A stretch of DNA of 64,000 nucleotides from Prescottella soli (GTDB lineage: Bacteria; Actinomycetota; Actinomycetes; Mycobacteriales; Mycobacteriaceae): contig NZ_CP157276.1 of assembly GCF_040024445.1 (NCBI RefSeq), positions 4,960,001 to 5,024,000 of the forward strand, given 5' to 3'. The position numbers and the translations under genes were made by a program. The notes under the pieces are model-generated. The model was not told the origin of the DNA, ran no database searches, and worked only from the letters and a program-made list of their open reading frames with translations. Positions 37,340-45,666 of this stretch are shown here, piece by piece; the stretch's first letter is position 1; every line of letters begins with the position of its first letter.

Positions 37340-39370
37340 ATGGCAACACCCCTGCGAGAGCAGTCCGAGCGCGCTCCCGTTCCGTCCCCCCGTGCCGGAT
37401 CCGGCATCGTCTACGCGGTCAGCGGTGTCCTCGCGGGACTGGTCGCCGCGCTGGTCGTGGCCCTGTCGGCGTCCCAGGCGCTGGTGCTCATGGGCATCCC
37501 CGACCCCGGCCCCTTCACCACGTATGGGCTGCCCGCCATTCGTGCGGTCAGCGAGATCGGGGCCGTCATCGCGATCGGCTCGCTGCTGTTCGCGGCGTTC
37601 ATGGTGCCGCCGCAGAAGAACGGTGTGCTCGACGTCGACGGCTACCGTGCGGTCCGCACCGCGTCGCACGCCGCGCTCGTGTGGGCGCTGTGCGCGGTGC
37701 TCCTGGTGCCGCTGACGCTGTCGGACACGTCGGGTCAGCCGTTCCTGGTGGCGATCAAGCCGGACAACCTGTGGTCCGCGATCGGGCAGGTCGAGAACGC
37801 CGTCGCGTGGGCGTGGACCGCGGGCCTCGCCCTGGTCCTCGCGGTGGTCACCCGGCTGGCGCTGCGCTGGTCCTGGACGCCGTTCCTGCTGCTGCTCGGC
37901 GTCGCGACGATGATGCCGATCGCGCTGACGGGACACTCGTCGTCCGGCGGCTCCCACGACGTCGCGACCAACAGCCTGATCTGGCACCTGGTCGGCGCCG
38001 CCTTCTGGGCCGGCGGCCTGTTCGCGCTCCTCGCGCACGCCCGCCGGCGCGGCGCCCACACCGACGTCGCGGCCAAGCGGTTCTCGTTCGTCGCCACGAT
38101 CTGCTTCGTCGCGATGGCGCTGAGCGGCGTGATCAACGCGCTCGTCCGGATGCCGCTCGACGAGCTGTTCACCACCACCTACGGACGCCTGATCGTCGCG
38201 AAGGTGGTCGCCCTCGTCGTGCTCGGTGTGATCGGCTGGTTCCAACGCCGCCGGGCGCTCCCGGCGCTGGCCGCCAACCCCGAGTCCCGCGGGGCGCTCA
38301 TCCGGTTCGCCGGCGTCGAGGCGCTCGTGTTCGCGGCGACGATCGGCATCGCGGTCGGCCTGGGCCGGACCCCGCCCCCGCCGCCGTCGTCGATTCCGAC
38401 GATCACCGAGGTGGAACTGGGCTACAACCTGGACGGCCCGCCCACCTTCGCCCGCCTCGTCCTGGACTGGCGATTCGACCTGATCTTCGGTACCGCGGCG
38501 ATCGTCCTCGCGGTCCTGTACATCGCGGGGCTGCGGACACTGCGCAAGCGCGGCGACGCGTGGCCGGTCGGGCGGTCCATCGCGTGGTTCTCGGGCTGCC
38601 TCGTCCTGCTCATCGCCACGTCGTCGGGCGTCGGTCGGTACGCCCCGGCCGTGTTCAGCGTCCACATGGGTGGCCACATGGCGTTGTCGATGCTGGCGCC
38701 GGTGCTGTTGGTGCTCGGTGCTCCGTTCACTCTCGCGCTGCGGGCGTTGCGCCCCGCCGGTAAGGATGGCGTCCCGGGCCCGCGCGAGTGGCTGCTGAGC
38801 TTCCTGCACAGCCCGATCTCGCGCTTCCTCACCCACCCGCTCGTGGCGGCGGTGCTGTTCGTCGGCGGCTTCTACGCGCTGTACCTCGGCGGCATCTTCA
38901 GCGCGTCCGTCGACAGCCACGCGGCCCACCTGCTGATGAACCTGCACTTCATCCTCAGCGGGTACCTGTTCTACTGGGTCGTCATCGGAATCGACCCGTC
39001 GCCGCGGAACCTGCAGCCCATCACGAAGCTGGGCGTGGTCTTCGGATCGCTTCCGTTCCACGCGTTCTTCGGCATCGCGCTGATGAGCATGGGCGAGGTC
39101 ATGGGCGCCACGTTCTACCGGTCGCTGGGCCTCGGGTGGAACGACGACCTGCTCCGCGATCAGCAGCTGGGCGGATCCATCGCATGGGCCACCGGCGAGA
39201 TGCCGCTCGTGATCATCATGCTGGCCCTGCTGGTGCAGTGGTCGCGCAGCGACCAGAAGACCGCGAAACGAGTGGATCGCGCCGCCGAACGCGACGACGG
39301 CGCCGACCTCGCCGCGCACAACGCGATGTTCGCCGAACTCGCGCGCCGCGACCGGCAGTCAGGCCTCTAG
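37340..39370 (+). CDS. CopD / CtaG fusion, copper transport and cytochrome oxidase assembly protein
   Basis: A 676-residue membrane protein with about 14 to 16 segments. The N-terminal half matches CopD copper-resistance permeases (TGHSSSGGSHDVATNSLIWHL-like histidine text). The C-terminal half matches CtaG/caa3 assembly factors (FSVHMGGHMALSMLAPVLL, DSHAAHLLMNLHF). The fusion is common in Mycobacteriales. It probably brings copper to extracytoplasmic oxidase subunits. Its position right after coxE raises the possibility that it also supports the copper-containing CO dehydrogenase, though that enzyme is cytoplasmic. Confidence 0.88.
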   Translation: MATPLREQSERAPVPSPRAGSGIVYAVSGVLAGLVAALVVALSASQALVLMGIPDPGPFTTYGLPAIRAVSEIGAVIAIGSLLFAAFMVPPQKNGVLDVDGYRAVRTASHAALVWALCAVLLVPLTLSDTSGQPFLVAIKPDNLWSAIGQVENAVAWAWTAGLALVLAVVTRLALRWSWTPFLLLLGVATMMPIALTGHSSSGGSHDVATNSLIWHLVGAAFWAGGLFALLAHARRRGAHTDVAAKRFSFVATICFVAMALSGVINALVRMPLDELFTTTYGRLIVAKVVALVVLGVIGWFQRRRALPALAANPESRGALIRFAGVEALVFAATIGIAVGLGRTPPPPPSSIPTITEVELGYNLDGPPTFARLVLDWRFDLIFGTAAIVLAVLYIAGLRTLRKRGDAWPVGRSIAWFSGCLVLLIATSSGVGRYAPAVFSVHMGGHMALSMLAPVLLVLGAPFTLALRALRPAGKDGVPGPREWLLSFLHSPISRFLTHPLVAAVLFVGGFYALYLGGIFSASVDSHAAHLLMNLHFILSGYLFYWVVIGIDPSPRNLQPITKLGVVFGSLPFHAFFGIALMSMGEVMGATFYRSLGLGWNDDLLRDQQLGGSIAWATGEMPLVIIMLALLVQWSRSDQKTAKRVDRAAERDDGADLAAHNAMFAELARRDRQSGL

Positions 39371-39410
39371 GGGGACCCGGGCCGAGCCGCGGCCGCGACA
39401 GTGGGCGTGG

Positions 39411-39884
39411 TCAGTCCGTCTCCGTCTCGATCTCGGTCGCCCCGGACAGGTCCTCGATGCCGACCGGCGCCGACCCGTCGAAACGCACGCCGATGCCGAA
39501 CTCTTCGCCCATCGCGAGGCCGCACTCGGCGAAGCGGATCATCCAGGAACCGTCCGCCCAGATGACCGCCTCGGGCATGCCGAACGGCGCCTCCGGCTCG
39601 TCGAGCCGTGCGCGGTCCGCCGCGTCGAGCGCCCAGGCGGGATCGGTGAGCTCGGCGACGAGATAGCGCGAGGCGGCGGCTGCGAGCCCGTCGAATCCGG
39701 CGATCGCCTCCGCCGCGGCGGCGACGGCCGCATCCGTCGGCCGCCCTGCCGGTTCGACGACGATGCTGACCGTGCGCGGTTCGTCACCGGGCAGAGCGGT
39801 CGACCAGCAGACGAGCTCCTCCGCGAGTGCGATGCGGTCCAGCACGGTACCCCGCACCTCGATTTCCGTGGGTAGGTCGTTCAT
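39411..39884 (-). CDS. Hypothetical acidic protein (157 aa)
   Basis: A cytoplasmic protein without signal peptide or membrane segment and very acidic at the end (DLSGATEIETETD). The N-terminal half alternates strand and helix (TVLDRIALAEELVCWSTAL); the second half (AVIWADGSWMIRFAECG then LAMGEEFGIGVRFDG) looks like a beta-sheet. I do not recognise a family. Small, acidic, single-domain proteins next to an Imm1-like gene are often immunity proteins, but that is only association. It is divergent from the 39959 gene. Confidence 0.65.
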   Translation of the reverse strand: MNDLPTEIEVRGTVLDRIALAEELVCWSTALPGDEPRTVSIVVEPAGRPTDAAVAAAAEAIAGFDGLAAAASRYLVAELTDPAWALDAADRARLDEPEAPFGMPEAVIWADGSWMIRFAECGLAMGEEFGIGVRFDGSAPVGIEDLSGATEIETETD

Positions 39885-39944
39885 GCGGCCAGTGAACCAA
39901 ATCGTGAGCCACACCCTCCAGCTGTCGAGACCATGATCGGTCCG

Positions 39945-39958
39945 TAGAATCCGACCAT
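39945..39958 (+). promoter_or_regulatory. Leaderless promoter -10 element
   Basis: TAGAAT at 39945-39950 is followed by 8 nt and the ATG at 39959. No ribosome site is present. Confidence 0.5.
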
Positions 39959-40312
39959 ATGGCAGCACCGGCACTTCAGGCGGTCGATGAGGACGGGACA
40001 ACCTGGAACGACCCATCCGAGGAACAGCTACGCGACCTTCTGGCCGGTCTCAGTCTCACGTGCCGGTTTGTCGTCCTGCGGCGGCTCGATCTGGAACCCG
40101 CTGACCAGCACTACATTCAGGTGTATCTCAACGACGACCTCAGTTGTGACGTGGAGTACCGCGAGGGAGGGTCGGACAGACACTTCCAGGCGTGGGTACC
40201 CCACGACGACGAGGCGTTCGCGGTAGACGCTGTGGCGCAGCTTCTTCAGGCGTGGGCCTTCGGGCGGCCCGGTTGGCGTGACGCTCTTTCCTGGGTCCCG
40301 TGGTCGCAGTGA
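39959..40312 (+). CDS. Imm1-like small acidic protein (117 aa)
   Basis: A 117-residue protein rich in Asp, Glu and Trp. The pattern WNDPSEEQLRDLLAGL, a central strand pair, VEYREGGSDRHFQAWVP and a C-terminal WAFGRPGWRDALSWVPW resembles Imm1-type immunity proteins of actinobacteria, which neutralise contact-dependent or secreted toxins. No toxin gene is nearby in the window. The resemblance is by eye. Likely leaderless message. Confidence 0.6.
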   Translation: MAAPALQAVDEDGTTWNDPSEEQLRDLLAGLSLTCRFVVLRRLDLEPADQHYIQVYLNDDLSCDVEYREGGSDRHFQAWVPHDDEAFAVDAVAQLLQAWAFGRPGWRDALSWVPWSQ

Positions 40313-40411
40313 AGGTCAGTCGCCCCACCGCACGCGCCGAGCGCACCGACGGGTGCATCTAGCACGTACCGCCGACGGAATCCGTCCGTGCCCGGACCCG
40401 CCGGGCGCGCA

Positions 40412-40438
40412 TGTGGATACGACTTTCGTTCATCCACA
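40412..40438. promoter_or_regulatory. Two inverted DnaA-box-like sites upstream of the ssb paralogue
   Basis: TGTGGATAC (40412-40420) and TCATCCACA (40430-40438) are each one mismatch from the DnaA box TTATCCACA, in opposite orientation with 9 nt between the nonamers. They lie about 120 nt before the SSB start. The remaining part of 40313-40558 shows no gene. Confidence 0.45.
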
Positions 40439-40558
40439 ATCGTGCTCGGACCCAGCGCTCCGCGCCGAATCCACGGCATGGTCGGACGCACCGCCCCGTC
40501 CGGGCGGTGCGTCCGCCGGTTCGGCGGGCGGCGGAGTCGGGGTCGAAGGGGGAAGTCG

Positions 40559-41020
40559 ATGTACGAGACACAGGCCGCGGTGGTCGGCACGGTCATCACC
40601 GATCCGGTCAAGCGGGAGACCGGGTCCGGCGAGGAGGTGATGAGCTTCCGGATGGCGAGCAACGTCCGCCGCCGCGACCGCGAGAGCGGTGAGTGGGTCG
40701 ACGGCGGCACGCTGTACCTGACCGTGAGCTGTTGGCGCCGGCTGGTGCAGGGCGTGGGTGCGTCGCTGATGAAGGGGGATCCGATCATCGCGTACGGCGA
40801 GCTGCGCACCAACGAGTACCGCACGCGCGACGGCGAGCCGCGCTCCGACCTCGAGATGCGCGCCGCCGCAGTGGGGCCCGATCTTGCGCGTTGTTCGGCG
40901 AAGCTGGACCGCACGGGCAGGCTGCGGGTGGCGTCGGCGGAGGATGCCACCGAACCGCCCGCGGTCGACGGCGAGGCCGACGAGCTGGTCGGCACGGGGA
41001 CCGCCGCCCTCGCCGGATAG
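40559..41020 (+). CDS. Single-stranded DNA-binding protein paralogue
   Basis: A 153-residue OB-fold SSB. The N-terminal domain shows YETQAAVVGTVITDPVKRET, MSFRMASNVRRRD, LTVSCWRRLVQGVGASLMKG and the LRTNEYRTRDGEPRSDLEMRA loop. The acidic DD-IPF tip found at the C-terminus of housekeeping SSB is missing; the protein ends TGTAALAG. It therefore resembles the second SSB (SsbB type) linked to competence, recombination or stress in actinobacteria. AAGGGGG lies upstream of the ATG at 40559. Confidence 0.88.
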   Translation: MYETQAAVVGTVITDPVKRETGSGEEVMSFRMASNVRRRDRESGEWVDGGTLYLTVSCWRRLVQGVGASLMKGDPIIAYGELRTNEYRTRDGEPRSDLEMRAAAVGPDLARCSAKLDRTGRLRVASAEDATEPPAVDGEADELVGTGTAALAG

Positions 41021-41112
41021 CCGATCGCGTGTTTCCCGTGTGCGCGGGTATCGATGTCTGCGAAGGTGATTGCATGCGACCGGAGTGGTCGCCGGGACGG
41101 CGAGGAGGCGCG

Positions 41113-42246
41113 ATGGCCCGCAGGGACGTGCGACGAGGGATTGCGGTGCTGTCGGTTCTCGCCGTGGCGGCGCTGACGCCGGTCACGGCCGCGGCCGGGG
41201 GAGCGCCCGCCGGGCAGGAACCCGGCCGCGTGCAATCGGTCGAGACCTTGCCGCCCGAGCTGGGGTTGGCCGGGGCCGCGCGCGAGTACCGGATGACCTA
41301 TACGACGCGGGACGCCGAGGGGCGTCCCGCGTCGAGCAGCGGCGTCGTCTTCGTGCCGCCGGGCACGCCGCCCGAGGGCGGGTGGCCGGTCATGTCGTGG
41401 GCTCACGGCACGGTCGGGCTCGGCGACGACTGCGCGCCGTCTCGGAACCCGCGGTCGGCGCGGGACGCGAACTACCTGGGGCACTGGCTGTCCCAGGGAT
41501 ACGCGATCGTGGCCACGGACTACATCGGGCTCGGCACGCCCGGCGTGCACCCGTACCTGCAGGGCGCGTCCGAGGCGACCGCCGTGATCGACATGGTCCG
41601 GGCCGGCCGGGCGGCCGTGCCCGAGCTGTCGTCGCGGTGGATGGCGATCGGGCAGTCGCAGGGCGGGCACGCCACGCTGTTCACCGCGCACGAGGCCACG
41701 CGGTATGCGCCCGAACTCGACTTCCGCGGCGCGGTCACCACGGGTGCGCCGTCGAATCTCGAGAACGTCTACCCGTTCGGGGGCCCGTGGATCCCGGACC
41801 TCGGGCTCGACGGGTTGACGGTCTTCACGACCTACATCCTGGCCGGCATGCGGGCGACGATGCCGGGTGCCGACGTGGACAGCTACCTGACACCGGTCGG
41901 GCGGAAGTTCGTCGACTCGGCCGAGAGCCTGTGCTACGAGGCGCAGGCGGACGCGGTCAAGGGCGTCTCGGTGGGGGCACTGCTGAGTCGATCCCTCGAC
42001 GACCCGGCGTTCCGGGCGGCGATCACCGAGTACCTCGCGGTGCCGACCGCGGGCTACGACCGGTCGCTGTTCATCGCGCAGGGGCTGCTCGACACGGTGG
42101 TGCCGGCGCCGTTGTCGTTCAAGCTCATTGCCGATCTGCGGCTCGCCGGAGTGGACGCCACCTACATGACGTACCCCACCAACCACGACGGCACCATGGC
42201 CGCATCGCTGCCCGATTCGACGCCGTTCGTGCGGGCACGCCTCTGA
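41113..42246 (+). CDS. Secretory lipase (LIP family)
   Basis: A 377-residue exported hydrolase. Signal peptide runs to about residue 31 (LAVAALTPVTAAAGG). The alpha/beta-hydrolase core has VMSWAHGTVGLGDDC, IVATDYIGLGTPG, nucleophile elbow IGQSQGGHA and the late FIAQGLLDTVVPA acid region with His in TNHDGTM. This is the bacterial secretory-lipase family, which includes fungal CalA-like enzymes. GAGGAGG sits before the ATG at 41113; the in-frame ATG at 41074 lacks a ribosome site and would extend the basic head. Confidence 0.85.
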   Translation: MARRDVRRGIAVLSVLAVAALTPVTAAAGGAPAGQEPGRVQSVETLPPELGLAGAAREYRMTYTTRDAEGRPASSSGVVFVPPGTPPEGGWPVMSWAHGTVGLGDDCAPSRNPRSARDANYLGHWLSQGYAIVATDYIGLGTPGVHPYLQGASEATAVIDMVRAGRAAVPELSSRWMAIGQSQGGHATLFTAHEATRYAPELDFRGAVTTGAPSNLENVYPFGGPWIPDLGLDGLTVFTTYILAGMRATMPGADVDSYLTPVGRKFVDSAESLCYEAQADAVKGVSVGALLSRSLDDPAFRAAITEYLAVPTAGYDRSLFIAQGLLDTVVPAPLSFKLIADLRLAGVDATYMTYPTNHDGTMAASLPDSTPFVRARL

Positions 42247-42310
42247 TCTGACGCCCCGGCCGTGGGGCTCACACGTGCCACCCGTGGAAGGCGCTGTGCT
42301 TCACGACTTC

Positions 42311-43495
42311 TCAACGGAACTGCGGGTGCCACACCGTTCGCGCGCGGCCGTCGTCGTCGATCACCGTGATGTCGGGCCAGCGGTCGAAGGCCGAACAGGG
42401 GTGGGAGATCCCGAGATCCACGACATCACCGACGTCCAACCCCTCGGCCTCGGTGAGGACGAGGTGGTGGTCGTAGATCCGGGCTGATGTCGCCTTCGCC
42501 GCCCTGCGGGGGGTTCCCTGGGCGTCGCGGGCGGACACCACTACCGGCAGGCCCGCGTCGTACGGCAGCTCGCGCTTGCCGGCGCCGACCACGATCAGTC
42601 CCGGTTCCGGCGCGGACAGAACCACCGCCCGGACCGTCAGCGCGGCACGCAGCCCCGGCACCGGCGACACCTCGGCGTACGTTCCGTGGTCGTGCGTCAC
42701 GTAGCAACCCGACCGCAGCACTGGAACGGGAGGGTTCCCGGTCCGCCCGGACAGGTCCGGAAGGTCCGCAATGGCGTCGATGACCCGGTCCGGGAAGGCC
42801 GAGCCGCCCATGCTGAAGACGGGCCGTTCGATCCGGATCCGCGGTGACACGGCGTGGAAGGCCTCCACCACCGTCCGGCAGTGCGCGTCGACCTGCGCGA
42901 GGATGTCCGCGTCCCGCCGATTGGGTCGGACGCCCTCGTACCCCGCGACGCCCGCGAGGACGATTCCCGGCTTGTCCTCGCATGCCCGGGCGAGGGCCAG
43001 CGCTGCCGAGACCTCTCGCACGCCGCTCCGTCCGTCCGGCGCCCCGACGTCGATGAGGACCCTCAGGGGATTGGCGGCACCCCGCATGACCGTCGCCGCC
43101 AGACTCAGGCCCGCGAGCGAGTCCACCAGCAGGTAGAGCTCGAGTGAGCGGTGCGCGTCGAGCCACGAGCGCATGGCCTCGAGGTCGGGGCGATGGATCA
43201 CCTCGTTGGCGATGAGGATGCGCCGCATCCCCCATCCGAGGGCGACGGATGCCTGGCGAACGGTGGCGACAGTGACGCCCCACGCACCGGCGCGCAGCTG
43301 CCGCTCGACGATGGGGCGTGTCATCGTCGTCTTGATGTGCGGGCACAGCTCGACGCCGCGGTCGCGGCACCATGCCGCCATGAGCTCGATGTTGTGCTCG
43401 ACGGCGGGCAGGCTCAGCCGGAGCTCGGGCAGGGACGGCGCGGCGTCGCCGTCAGGCGCCGTGGTGTCGTCGTCGGCGATGTCGGAATGAGTCAC
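42311..43495 (-). CDS. D-serine dehydratase / D-threonine aldolase-like PLP enzyme
   Basis: A 394-residue fold type III PLP protein. The PLP lysine is Lys55 in CPHIKTT. The C-terminal metal site reads SHPCSAFDRW, with the His-x-Cys pair that binds zinc in D-serine dehydratase (DSD1 type); D-threonine aldolase has Asp in place of Cys. So removal of water and ammonia from a D-3-hydroxy amino acid is the likeliest chemistry. GTG at 43495 with CGGAGG upstream. It follows the GntR gene by 50 nt on the same strand, so the two form one unit. Confidence 0.83.
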   Translation of the reverse strand: MTHSDIADDDTTAPDGDAAPSLPELRLSLPAVEHNIELMAAWCRDRGVELCPHIKTTMTRPIVERQLRAGAWGVTVATVRQASVALGWGMRRILIANEVIHRPDLEAMRSWLDAHRSLELYLLVDSLAGLSLAATVMRGAANPLRVLIDVGAPDGRSGVREVSAALALARACEDKPGIVLAGVAGYEGVRPNRRDADILAQVDAHCRTVVEAFHAVSPRIRIERPVFSMGGSAFPDRVIDAIADLPDLSGRTGNPPVPVLRSGCYVTHDHGTYAEVSPVPGLRAALTVRAVVLSAPEPGLIVVGAGKRELPYDAGLPVVVSARDAQGTPRRAAKATSARIYDHHLVLTEAEGLDVGDVVDLGISHPCSAFDRWPDITVIDDDGRARTVWHPQFR

Positions 43496-43545
43496 GTGAG
43501 GCCTCCGGATCCGGATCAGGCAGGGGATGTGGCCGCCCTTCGAGG

Positions 43546-44304
43546 CTAGCCACGGCGGCGTGACAGGGCTGTCGTGGCCACCGAGTTGTGCACGGTGAAC
43601 GACACCGTGCCGGGAAGAAATCGGTCGTCGGACCACAACAACGGGGTGCTGGCCGGGTCGGTGACGCGTCTGCGCTCGCGGAGCAGGGGCGAGCCCTCGG
43701 CGCAACCCAGGAAACGTGCGTCGTCCGGATCTGCCTCGACGAGGTCGATGGTGTGGTCGGCGTCCGTGAAGACGACACCCTCGTCCAGCAGGGGATGCGC
43801 GTGAGAGGGCGCGTCCGGCGGCAGGGCGGCGATCAGCTTGCCGATCTGCTCGGGGTAGATAGCGCGCTCGAGCATGACGGGAACCCGCGAGAGGGTTCGG
43901 AGGCGAACGACCCGGTAGATGTGCGATCCCGGTTCGAGCTGGAGCTGCTCGCACTCCAGAGGCACCGCGACCCGGTGCGCGATGTCGATCGTTCGGCTTC
44001 CGGGGTCCTCACCGATCGAGTGCGCCCAACCGGTGAAGCTGAGCAACTCGAAGAAGCTCTGTGTGCGAGCCGTGCCGAGGATGACGCGGCGGGTGCCACG
44101 TCGTGAGGTGACCAGTCCGTTCGCGCGGAGGACGGCCAGTGCTTGCCGGACGGTGCCGCGGGAGACGCCGTACTGCCCGGCGAGACTCTCCTCGCTGGGC
44201 AGCCGGTCGCCGGAACCGAACTCTCCCGACGTAATCGCCTCTCGCAACTCGGCTGCCAACCTTCGGTACTCGGCACGCGGACGCTTGCCCCCCGCCTCAG
44301 CCAA
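43546..44304 (-). CDS. GntR/HutC-family regulator (UTRA domain)
   Basis: A 252-residue regulator. The GntR winged helix (LREAITSGEFGSGDRLPSEE then YGVSRGTVRQALAVLRANGLV) is followed by a UTRA ligand domain (YRVVRLRTLSRVPVMLERAIYP). The start is TTG at 44304 with AGGAG 8 nt upstream; no ATG fits. UTRA regulators sense small metabolites and often control phosphonate (PhnF), sugar-phosphate or histidine pathways. Its place between two divergent transcription units suggests it controls both the PLP enzyme and the ABC transporter operon. Confidence 0.88.
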   Translation of the reverse strand: MAEAGGKRPRAEYRRLAAELREAITSGEFGSGDRLPSEESLAGQYGVSRGTVRQALAVLRANGLVTSRRGTRRVILGTARTQSFFELLSFTGWAHSIGEDPGSRTIDIAHRVAVPLECEQLQLEPGSHIYRVVRLRTLSRVPVMLERAIYPEQIGKLIAALPPDAPSHAHPLLDEGVVFTDADHTIDLVEADPDDARFLGCAEGSPLLRERRRVTDPASTPLLWSDDRFLPGTVSFTVHNSVATTALSRRRG

Positions 44305-44482
44305 TGTTCGTCTCCTTTCCGGAACCCGGTGGTCTTTTCCCGATCGTAGCTCTCGCAGCTTTTCCCAACGGTCACAGGCATATCCACGCGAGCGGGCGTT
44401 GGTTTGTGGACGGTCAAACTTCACGACTCGATTCCGAACCGTTCACCCCGTGGCAACGTCGCTCTGTCGAAATGATTGCGAA

Positions 44483-44496
44483 GTTGTATAGCCAAC
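44483..44496. promoter_or_regulatory. Candidate GntR operator
   Basis: GTTG and CAAC flank TATAGC in the 213 nt divergent region, 22 nt before the ATG of the substrate-binding protein. The site fits the short palindromes bound by GntR/HutC proteins and could overlap the promoter of the transporter operon. The rest of the region shows no gene. Confidence 0.35.
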
Positions 44497-44517
44497 ATTG
44501 ATCATCAGGGAGACACC

Positions 44518-45666
44518 ATGCGACTGCACAACCTTCGCCGGGCGAGCCTCGCTTGTTCGCTGGCGATCGCCCTCTCGACCCTCGCGGGCTGCGGGCTGAC
44601 CAGCACGAAGGCGGACGGCGATGCCGGTGGGGCGTCTACCGCCACCTCGGCCGCGGACTTCGGTGGCATGGACGGCCTCATCGCCGCCGCCAAGCAGGAA
44701 GGCAAGTTGAACGCCATCGCCCTCCCGCGGGACTGGGCCAACTACGGCGCGATCATCGACACCTTCGAGGCGAAGTACGGGATCGATGTCGAGGTGGAGA
44801 ATCCGGACGCGTCCAGTCAGGACGAGATCAACGCCGCGACCTCGCGCAAGGGGCAGGACCGATCGCCGGACGTCATCGACGTGGGCCACACCTTCGGCAT
44901 CAGCGCCGCCGAGCAGGGCGTGCTGGCCCCGTACCGCGTGCAGGCGTTCGCCGACATCCCCGACGGCCAGAAGGACACCGACGCTCGGTGGTACAACGAC
45001 ATGGGCGGCTACGTCTCCATCGGCTGTAACGCCCGCGTTGTGAAGTGCCCGAAGACTTTTGCCGAACTTCTCGACCCGCAGTACAAGGGCATGGTCGCGC
45101 TGACCGGCAACCCCACGCAGTCCGGTTCCGCCTTCGCCGCCGTCTACGCGGCCGCTCTCGCGAACGGAGGCTCCTTCGACAACATCCAGCCGGGTCTGGA
45201 CTACTTCGCCAAGCTCAACGAGGTCGGCAACTTCAACCCGGTCGAGTCGACGCCCGCGACCATCCAGAAGGGTGAGACCCCGATCAGCGTCAACTGGGAC
45301 TACCTCAACGCCGGCTACAGCGACTCGCTCCGCGACAAGGGCGTCGATTGGCAGGTGGCCATCCCGGCCGACGGCCTGTTCGCTCAGTTCTACTCGCAGG
45401 CAATCGTGAAGTGGGCGCCGCACCCGGCGGCGGCGCGGCTCTGGCAGGAGTTCCTCTACAGCCCCGAGGGCCAGAACCTCTGGTTGAAGGGCTACGCCCG
45501 TCCGGTGCTCATGCCCGCGATGGAGAAGGCGGGGACTGTCGACGCCACCGCTGCGGCCCGACTGCCGGAGGTCGACGCCGGAGTCCCGGTCTTCCCGGCG
45601 GAGGCGCAGTCGACGAAGGCCAAGGAAGTTGTCAGCCGCGGCTGGGGCGGTGTGCTCGCCAAATGA
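44518..45666 (+). CDS. ABC transporter substrate-binding lipoprotein
   Basis: A 382-residue lipoprotein with lipobox STLAGC (Cys25). The mature part is a class II (iron/polyamine/2-aminoethylphosphonate-like) binding protein: LIAAAKQEGKLNAIALPRDW at the start, then DVIDVGHTFGISA, TPISVNWDYLNAGY and FAQFYSQAIVKWAPHPAAARLW. Related binding proteins carry polyamines, ferric ion, thiamine or aminoalkylphosphonates. The ligand here is not known; the neighbours suggest a phosphorylated or phosphonylated amine. First gene of the operon; its stop overlaps the next start (ATGA). Confidence 0.9.
   Translation: MRLHNLRRASLACSLAIALSTLAGCGLTSTKADGDAGGASTATSAADFGGMDGLIAAAKQEGKLNAIALPRDWANYGAIIDTFEAKYGIDVEVENPDASSQDEINAATSRKGQDRSPDVIDVGHTFGISAAEQGVLAPYRVQAFADIPDGQKDTDARWYNDMGGYVSIGCNARVVKCPKTFAELLDPQYKGMVALTGNPTQSGSAFAAVYAAALANGGSFDNIQPGLDYFAKLNEVGNFNPVESTPATIQKGETPISVNWDYLNAGYSDSLRDKGVDWQVAIPADGLFAQFYSQAIVKWAPHPAAARLWQEFLYSPEGQNLWLKGYARPVLMPAMEKAGTVDATAAARLPEVDAGVPVFPAEAQSTKAKEVVSRGWGGVLAK

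Noticed and set aside
36797-39319. An 840-codon minus-strand frame opposite coxE and the CopD/CtaG gene
   Set aside because: Composition is the antisense image of membrane-protein codons (Arg/His/Gln-rich); no family match and no ribosome site.
40313-40558. A small gene between the Imm1-like gene and ssb
   Set aside because: Open frames exist in both directions but have no start site and no protein-like pattern.
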